The position numbers were made by a program, and so were the translations under genes. Shown here in pieces: positions 42,001 to 51,000 of a stretch of DNA of 64,000 bases (position 1 is its first letter; each line of letters begins with the position of its first letter). Source of the DNA: Hyalella azteca (Eukaryota; Arthropoda; Malacostraca; Amphipoda; Hyalellidae); contig NW_025947428.1 of assembly GCF_000764305.2 (NCBI RefSeq), positions 86,876 through 150,875 of the forward strand. The letters run 5' to 3'. Under the pieces are notes generated by a model. That model was not told the DNA's origin, ran no database searches, and saw only the letters and a list, made by a program, of their open reading frames with translations.

Positions 42001-45000
42001 CCTACAGTAATCGCCCTATCTCTAGCCCGCAGGTTCGGAGCTTTGCGCACTTGCATCTCTATTAAGCAATAAGCACACTCCTCCGCCTGTTAAGCTCACT
42101 CGTCCCCCATTTTTGTCCCACTCAGCGCAACAGTGCCAAAACCCCCCAAAACAGACATTACAAACAACTTCACTCACCACACATCACCCTACACTCACCA
42201 CACATCACCTACACTCACCACACATCACCCTACACTCACCACACATCACCCTACACTCACCACACATCACCNGGGACGGCAGTACACAGCACAGCGGGAC
42301 GGCAGTACACAGCACAGCGGGACGGCAGTACACAGCACAGCGGGACGGTGTACCCAGTGACCCGGAGGTCGCGGCTGGCAGGCGCAGGCATCAGCTCTCA
42401 TAAGCTCGGGCGGCGGCGAGCGCCGTAAGAATAACTCAGGGACTAGAGGGCAACTTCGTCCCTGGTAACATTAGGGTCGATGCGGCCATTCTGGAGTTCA
42501 GAGCATCGCTCGTCATTTTTAATAATAACAATAATAATAATAATTGCGGTTTTAGCTTTTAGTAGGCCGTAGCCCTGTCGCAGATTCTCAACATCACAGA
42601 AGATTCGCAGCTTGTTGCAGTCTCGAACACACAACTCACTGCTACAATTCTGCTGTGATTAACCGCCCGGGCCTCCTTGCCGATTCTGACCAGAAACTGT
42701 CGTAGGTAGCTGGGATCGAACCCGCATCTCTCTGCGCCAATCGTGGTAGTACTCACAGGGGCCATACTTTCAAAACTCGCTAAGTGAACGTAAGTACTTA
42801 CGCTCGATTTTCTTGTCAATTATTGGGGGATTTCGCTAGAAAGGCCGTCAATGATTGTCTGATGATCTTATGATCTCTTACGTTTTTTTTTGAAAGTATG
42901 GGCCCTGAACTGTAACCACTGGGCCAATGATGCGATCGCTAACCGGCCGAGTACATCATGTACGCATGTGCGCCGCGTACACATGCTTCTCGTGTACACG
43001 AGTGCGTACACGTACGCGCACGCGTGTATATATACACTCGCATACATGTGCGCCGTGTACACATGCTTGTCGTACACAACAGTGTGTACACGTGCGCACA
43101 CACGTGTATATACACTCGTATACACCGACGATGGCAGTGAGGGAAGCGACGCCCACGGACACGCCTGTTCGACAACACGCCCAGCGACGCTCAGAACGAG
43201 TGCACTGATGCCGGGTGTGTTGTGTGGCACACGAAATGCCGAAGCCCAACACCTCGGCGTGTTGCAAGGTCTACAACACACCCAAAGCACAACACGTCTG
43301 CGTGTTGCAGGGTTTACAACACACCCGAGACACAACACCTCGGCGTGTTGCAGGGTCTACAACACCCAAAGCACAACACGTCAGCNGAGCGGTGAGACTG
43401 ACCGCGTGTAACGGTCGCATTACACCGGCCCCCCGGTCATATAACGCCGGCTGCTCGGCCTCACGCAATCATATCATTCATACGCTCATTTATGTATGCA
43501 TTCTACACTCTTTCATTTCATACGCTCACTCATTTATGTGTGCATTCTACACTCTTTCATTTCATACGCTCACTCATTTATATGTGCATTCTACACTCTC
43601 ATTTTTATACGCCCATTGCCATTTTTATTTTTTATTTCATTTTATACTCATTTATATTCCTTCTACATTCTATCATTTTATACCCTTACTCGACTATATA
43701 TTAATTCTAGACATTTTCATTTCATACGTTCACTCATTTATAAATGCATTCTACACTCTTTCATTTCATACGCTCACTCATTTATATATTCACTCTACAC
43801 GACACTTCTATTCACTTTTCATTCATTACAAAGCATTTGTATTCAGATTTATATCTGTAGCTGTATTCATTTTGTATTCATAGATTTGTATTGGTAGCTG
43901 TATTCATTCATTGCCAGATTAATTTTTTGGATGCATTCGTCGCAGCTGCGGTTTATCTGCACACCTGATTTGCACTACCCTCACCCTAGACACTACCCTC
44001 ACCCTAGACACTACCCTCACCCTAGACACTACCCTCACCCTAGACACTACCCTCACCCNGCACAACACGTCTGCGTGTTGTAGGGTCAACACGTCGGCGT
44101 GTTGCAGGGTCTACAACACACCCGAGACACAACACGTCTGCGTGTTGTAGGGTCAACACGTCGGCGTGTTGCAGGGTCTACAACACACCCGAGGCACAAC
44201 ACGTCTGCGTGTTGTAGGGTCAACACGTCGGCGTGTTGCAGGGTCTACAACACACCCGAGACACAACACGTCTGCGTGTTGTAGGGTCAACACGTCGGCG
44301 TGTTGCAGGGTCTACAACACACCCGAGACACAACACGTCTGCGTGTTGCAGGGTCTACAACACCCGAAGCACAACACGTCTGCGTGTAACGTGTTATAAC
44401 AAACGTGACTTGCAGCGAGCGGTGAGACTGACCGCGTGTAACGGTCGCATTACACCGGCCCCCCGGTCATATAACGCCGGCTGCTCGGCCTCACACAATC
44501 ATATCAAACATACGCTCACTCGTTTATGTGTGCATTCCATACTCTTTCATTTCATACGCTCACTCCTTTATGTATGCATTGTATACTTTTTCATTTATGC
44601 ATTTCATTGCATTTAACACTCATTCTACACTCTTTCATTTCATACGCTCACTCATTTATATATTAATTCTAAACATTTTTATTGTATACGCTCACTCATT
44701 CATATTCATTCTACACAACACTTCTATTCATTTTTTCATTGATTACAAGCATTTCTCCACACATTCATCGCTAATTCATTCATTTCCAGATGAATTTTTT
44801 CATGCTTTCGTCGCCGCTGCAGTTTACCTGCAAACCTGATCTGCACTACCCTCACTCTAGGCACTACCCTCACTCCAGGCACTACCCTCACTCCAGGCAC
44901 TACCCTCACTCCAGGCACTACCCTCACCCCAGGCACTACCCTCACTTACAAGGATCGTGTATGAGGCGCAGGATGATGTCGTACTTGAGGGGGGCGCTGT

Positions 45001-48000
45001 GCTTGGCACTCTGGAAGGGCCACATCATTTCTGGAGGACGTGGCCTAACAAAACTTAGAGTCGTCCTAGCTTCTGGTACTCCAACTCAGAAGCTGCCGCG
45101 TCTGTAAATTTTCACTGGGGAGGCACTTCCGTCCGCTCTGTTTAGCGGCGGTTGGGCGATGGCCGTTTGGCACTTTTTTATTCAGTTGACATCACGAGAT
45201 GCGCTAGAGGGCCAATAAAAGAACGGCTACCTGCATCCAAAGACCCGACAACGACCCTAACAAAATTTAGAGTCGCCCTAGCTTCTGGTAGTCCAACTCA
45301 GAAGCTGCCGCGTCTGTAAATTTTCACTGGGATGGCACTTCCGTCCGCTCTGTACAGCGGCGGTTGGGCGATGGCCGTTTGGCACTTTTTTAGCACAAAC
45401 ACTGAGCCCTGTGTTACAGGGCTCAACAAACACTGAGCACGAAGTTACACGGCGCAACAAACACTGAGCACGACGTTACACGGCGCAACAAACACTGCAT
45501 TTTACTCGCAAATCTGAGGCCACAGCCAGACGTGTTTTCAACAGTAACTACCATTAACGTAGGTCGACAAGCAGGCTCGTCTACCATAGAAATACTAAAA
45601 TGTGGCATCGAATTATGGCAAGAACTCTGCGGAAATGATCGGTTTAGTGACAATATAAAAAGATATTTGTTCATCTTCGCAGAACCAGCACAACAGACAA
45701 GACGATGTGGAACAAACACGCAGGCTATCAAGATGTGGTTGACAATTAGAGGAAATATAGAAATATGAATTTCTAATATCATAGAAACATGGTGTAGCGG
45801 CGCAGCAATTAACTCGTCTTTTTTCCCACCGATCCGCTGGTGAGGTCGGAACTGTTTATAGGTCATTGATGATCAGTCATCAGGATATGCTATTTAGTAT
45901 TTCCCGTTATACAGAATTTTTCTTCTACATGATATTTCAACCGCTATATGTTGCAAGACCTCCCACAACAATTGGAGTCAGAAGAATAGAAATGAAGCGA
46001 TATTCACCAAATCATGCTGAAACTGCATTGATATGTTTCTTTGCGCAAAATGAGAAGCCATTTTGGTTTGACTATTCAACTACCATAGTTCATGAGAGAC
46101 TGCCACAGTCAAATGTAAAGTGTCATATTCTACACTTGGCAGCCTGAGTCAAATGTGAACTGTCGCAGTCTAAACTTGACTGCCAAAGTCAAGCATATCA
46201 ACAGACGCAGCAATAAAGATCAGCTCATAGAGACTCAAGATAACAATTACACTGGTAACAAGACCGGCCTTTCGTTAGCACTTCCAAACCGTCTCTGATT
46301 AAAAGGTTCCCCTCGAGAGCCACAAAATTGTTCATTTGGAAAATTCCAAGGAAATTCGAATAAATACGTCGTTGAAGGAGAGTTAGCAGACTACTTAAAA
46401 TGGCAAATTCTGACCAATCGAAACCCGATGAATGATTCGAGCTGAGAAGAGATGGACGGTTCGGAAACGACTTATGTATATTGTGACATTTCTGCTACAA
46501 GCTGCTTGCTTGCAAAATTTACTCATAGAATTAAATTATATTGTCCTCAGCATGAGTAGTTCATGAGGGCACACAAAGAGTTGACTCCTGGCGGCTCATC
46601 CAAAGCATACACGCGAGGATGTCTGGTCACGCAAGGGGGGTAAAAAGCGTCTGCCATGACATCCTTAACACCCGAAAATTACTATTTTACCTCAAATTAT
46701 CGACCAGATATCAGTATGACACAGTTTTAACTCTCAAGAAAAAAATTGAGTTACTTTAATGGCAAATTCACCAACACTTTGAAGGGAATTAAAATTAAAC
46801 GTTTACGAAGCAGCCGGCATATCGCGTGATGCAGAAAGAACCACGGTGCCCAGAAACAAGAAATTCTTCGAATAGAAATAATTAATCTAATGCGGGAGCC
46901 CTTTTTGGCCGCACGCTAGAGCTCCACCCTAAGCCGACAGGAACGGTTACATTGCACACAAAACTTGGGCGAATTTAATAAAAGTTTTCCCAGTTTCGTG
47001 TTAAATATTTTTCAGGTGATTTTGACTAAGTTCGCAGTGAATATGAGCACGGAGCATGGCGGTTTTTGTTAAAATATCGTAGAATTGATTGCCTTCGAGG
47101 ATTTGGCAGATTTGAATCGGGCTAATATCAAGTTAATTCAAGTGTAAAATATCTAGATTAAGAACTTTAATATTCTGCAAATAAGCGTTAAGTTAAAAGG
47201 CTAATATATGAAGCGAATATCCATATTCACTATTTTAATCGCGATTTTTTTCACATTCCCTGCATTTAACTTAAGCGCCGCTTGCTGCACGCACTTCTCC
47301 CACCAACAGTACCTATAAAGTGGCATTTGTTGTTGACAGGCACATAACAACGTAATGTGATATTAATCTTAATTCTTTTTTACATTCAATAGTAAATACT
47401 ATCTTTTCAGCGCATTTTCTCATTTATGGAAAAAAATGCCCTATTGTGCTCGACATGTCCGTCCGTCCGTCCGTCCGTGACTTCACGTTTTCGTCGACGA
47501 GAAAATGCGCTCTCTGTCACTCACTGCAGTGAGTACTGAGTTATATTTTTTAATGGGGCGGGGAGGATGCAAAGTAAATTGGCTACATAATAGAAACCTC
47601 ATAATAGAAAATACTGCTGCTTTTTCTAACATGGGGCAATTACATCGCGTCGAGTGAAGCACACGACATCAAAATAAAAATAATAGTCTTGGAAAGTTGT
47701 TGTCGTCAAAAAATATCGCCAGACGTTGAAGAACAAACGTATTCAAGCAAATCGTGAACTTGATTTTTGTCTTACACACACGGCGTCTGCGCCTGATACA
47801 TGCTAGCTGTGCCTCGTCTGCGCCTGATACATGCTAGCCATGCCTCGTCTGCGCCTGATACATGCTAGCCATGCCTCCTCTGNCCGTAACTCAAGAGCCA
47901 GCGCCTCACTACGGCCGTAACTCAAGAGCCAGCGCCTCACTACGGCCGTAACTCAAGAGCCAGCGCCTCACTACGGCCGTAACTCAAGAGCCAGCGCCTC

Positions 48001-51000
48001 ACTACGGCCGTAACTCAAGAGCCAGCGCCTCACTACGGCCGTAACTCAAGAGCCAGCGCCTCACTACGGCCGTAACTCAAGAGCCAGCGCCTCACTACGG
48101 CCGTAACTCAAGAGCCAGCGCCTCACTACGGCCGTAACTCAAGAGCCAGCGCCTCACTACGGCCGTAACTCAAGAGCCAGCGCCTCACTACGGCCGTAAC
48201 TCAAGAGCCAGCGCCTCACTACGGCCGTAACTCAAGAGCCAGCGCCTCACTACGGCCGTAACTCAAGAGCCAGCGCCTCACTACGGCCGTAACTCAAGAG
48301 CCAGCGCCTCACTACGGCCGTAACTCAAGAGCCAGCGCCTCACTACGGCCGTAACTCAAGAGCCAGCGCCTCACTACGGCCGTAACTCAAGAGCCAGCGC
48401 CTCACTACGGCCGTAACTCAAGAGCCAGCGCCTCACTACGGCCGTAACTCAAGAGCCAGCGCCTCACTACGGCCGTAACTCAAGAGCCAGCGCCTCACTA
48501 CGGCCGTAACTCAAGAGCCAGCGCCTCACTACGGCCGTAACTCAAGAGCCAGCGCCTCACTACGGCCGTAACTCAAGAGCCAGCGCCTCACTACGGCCGT
48601 AACTCAAGAGCCAGCGCCTCACTACGGCCGTAACTCAAGAGCCAGCGCCTCACTACGGCCGTAACTCAAGAGCCAGCGCCTCACTACGGCCGTAACTCAA
48701 GAGCCAGCGCCTCACTACGGCCGTAACTCAAGAGCCAGCGCCTCACTACGGCCGTAACTCAAGAGCCAGCGCCTCACTACGGCCGTAACTCAAGAGCCAG
48801 CGCCTCACTACGGCCGTAACTCAAGAGCCAGCGCCTCACTACGGCCGTAACTCAAGAGCCAGCGCCTCACTACGGCCGTAACTCAAGAGCCAGCGCCTCA
48901 CTACGGCCGTAACTCAAGAGCCAGCGCCTCACTACGGCCGTAACTCAAGAGCCAGCGCCTCACTACGGCCGTAACTCAAGAGCCAGCGCCTCACTACGGC
49001 CGTAACTCAAGAGCCAGCGCCTCACTACGGCCGTAACTCAAGAGCCAGCGCCTCACTACGGCCGTAACTCAAGAGCCAGCGCCTCACTACGGCCGTAACT
49101 CAAGAGCCAGCGCCTCACTACGGCCGTAACTCAAGAGCCAGCGCCTCACTACGGCCGTAACTCAAGAGCCAGCGCCTCACTACGGCCGTAACTCAAGAGC
49201 CAGCGCCTCACTACGGCCGTAACTCAAGAGCCAGCGCCTCACTACGGCCGTAACTCAAGAGCCAGCGCCTCACTACGGCCGTAACTCATGAGCCATGACC
49301 TCACTACGGCAGCAGTGGCCGTAGCTTGATAGTAAACATTGGTCATCTCTAGTAAAATTCAGTTGGATTTATCCTACTTAACAAGTAGGAATAAGTAATT
49401 AACACTTGAAAAGGGCGCTTGAAAAAAGTAACCGCGGGCGCAAAATGCAAACACTGTCACTTCTCATATAAATGAAAAATCCTTAACATTGATGTACCTA
49501 TTCATATAAATCGCGCAACACATATTCAATAGAAGCAAATGATTCACTTCAAAAATGCAGAGATTGCCTCATATAAATACACATGGCGCAATAATTAGCA
49601 TCAAATGTATAGCTGGAGCAGCAGTGCAAAACATCGAGCAACTTCTTTAAGATAAAGTGAAGTGTAAATTGTTACGTAAAAATTTCAATAAACTTTTCAC
49701 GCTTCAGCAGCACACAGCCTCACCTGCAGCACGCTTCAGCAGCACACAGCCTCACCTGCAGCACGCTTCAGCTGCACACAGCCTCACCTGCAGCATGCTT
49801 CAGCAGCACACAGCCTCACCTGCAGCATGCTTCAGCAGCACACAGCCTCACCTGCAGCACGTTTCAGCAGCACACAGCACTGCTCATGCTCCATCTTCTC
49901 TGCCAGGTCCAAGGCAGTGCAGCCGTTGATGTCTCGGCAGAGCAAGTTAGCGCCATACTGAAGCAGCACTGCAACGTTCTGCAGGTAACCTGTCTCTGCA
50001 GCAACGTGTAACACTGTCTGCACACAAAACATCATAAAAACAATAATTTAATAGGCAAAAAAGAACCTTACATTTTCTTATGAATATTTTAGGAAGATAA
50101 ATCTTATGTGGACAAAATATTTAGGTGCAATCCTCCCATTTATCATGTGCACCTGCCTTGGTTGGTACAACAACAAGCCTTTATTACATGCAATTAAAAT
50201 TTATCATTGGTGGTATAGTACAGATATTCATTTATTATCCAGTCACTATAGAGTACAATGAGGTACACATAGAAATAATGAGGCTACATAGAGGTATAAC
50301 AAACAAAAATATACATTTATATAGGTACATTACTTTCAAAAGCAGTTATAGGAGTATTAGAGATAAATAGCTTTTTGGCTATAAGTGAGGATTTGTACTA
50401 CCACTTAAAAAAATATTCTTTCTAAAAAAATTCATAATAAATAATTCAATTCAATATTTAAGTGAAAAGAATCATGAACATTATTAGGTAAACACACAAG
50501 TTCATGATAAAATCCCAACTGAAAAGAATACAGATGCCTTTGATCAATTTAATGATACATAATTTATCAATATAAAGTCAATCCTGTCATCAATCAATCA
50601 TAGAACATACTTTGTGTTCAGCAGCAGGAATATTGCAGAGGGCTCCTGCATGCAGCAGTAGAGGCAGGCAGCGGGAGTTGTCATTGGAGGCAGCGGCATG
50701 CAGAGGAGTGCGACCCAAACGGTCACAGCTGTTAAGGTGGGCCAACTCTGGACCATTCAACAGATCTTCTAAGAGCTCAGCATTATCCCAAAGTGCAGCC
50801 TGTACAATTACAAAGAAATTCATGAGCTTAGTGAGATGGTCAGAGATAAAAGCATATTGACACAGCTATTTATAATACAAATTCTTGCTTTCCTTATTTG
50901 GAAAATTTGTTCTCTGAGCAGAACTCAGCAGATAGCAAATAGCCCTCAAGTGCTAGTAGTAGTAAGCATATGCATATCTATTGGCATATATATTTTACCT

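Larger units (their letters stand above)
36934..44949. other. Lrrk intron, right of nested PHF5A
   Basis: No supported coding exon. It contains a 39-bp minisatellite (38645-38810), a degenerate GTGATGTGTAGAGTG array (39488-39720), two arrays meeting at an N (42180-42350), a SINE interrupted by a MITE (42524-42945), a purine-pyrimidine alternating stretch (42950-43125), palindromic minisatellites and two copies of a 500-650 bp segment (43387-44058 and 44415-44945). A GC-rich patch at 37440-37640 has no open frame I trust. A stretch at 41156-41200 matches 15857-15913 (dispersed repeat). Confidence 0.55.
45045..49851. other. Lrrk intron region with satellite; an exon is probably hidden or lost here
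   Basis: Contents: two head-to-tail copies of a ~210-bp repeat (45045-45395) with a shared GCGGCGGTTGGGCGATGG motif, a 33-bp triplet repeat (45398-45500), a MITE (47409-47551), three copies of one 31-bp unit (47785-47880) and then the 31-bp satellite 47883-49290. A plus-strand open stretch at 45866-46147 (93 codons) resembles nothing I know. Phase at the flanking Lrrk exons requires at least one exon that I could not find. Confidence 0.5.

Noticed and set aside
42700..42945. true tRNA gene on the minus strand
   Set aside because: A- and B-box are present but no acceptor stem or anticodon arm pairs up, and a (ATT)n tail follows; it is a SINE.
43215..43897. open frames over CATACGCTCACTCATTTAT repeats
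   Set aside because: Low-complexity repeat reading with an N inside; no domain or splice structure.
43976..44058. telomere-like CCCTCACCCTA array
   Set aside because: The 18-bp period and internal position do not fit telomeric repeats; it belongs to the donor-edge array family.
45866..46147. 93-codon plus-strand open frame
   Set aside because: No recognisable domain, no splice or promoter context; kept only as a note in the intron entry.
47883..49290. CRISPR-like array
   Set aside because: Units are 31 bp head to tail with no spacers, in an animal gene intron; it is a satellite.
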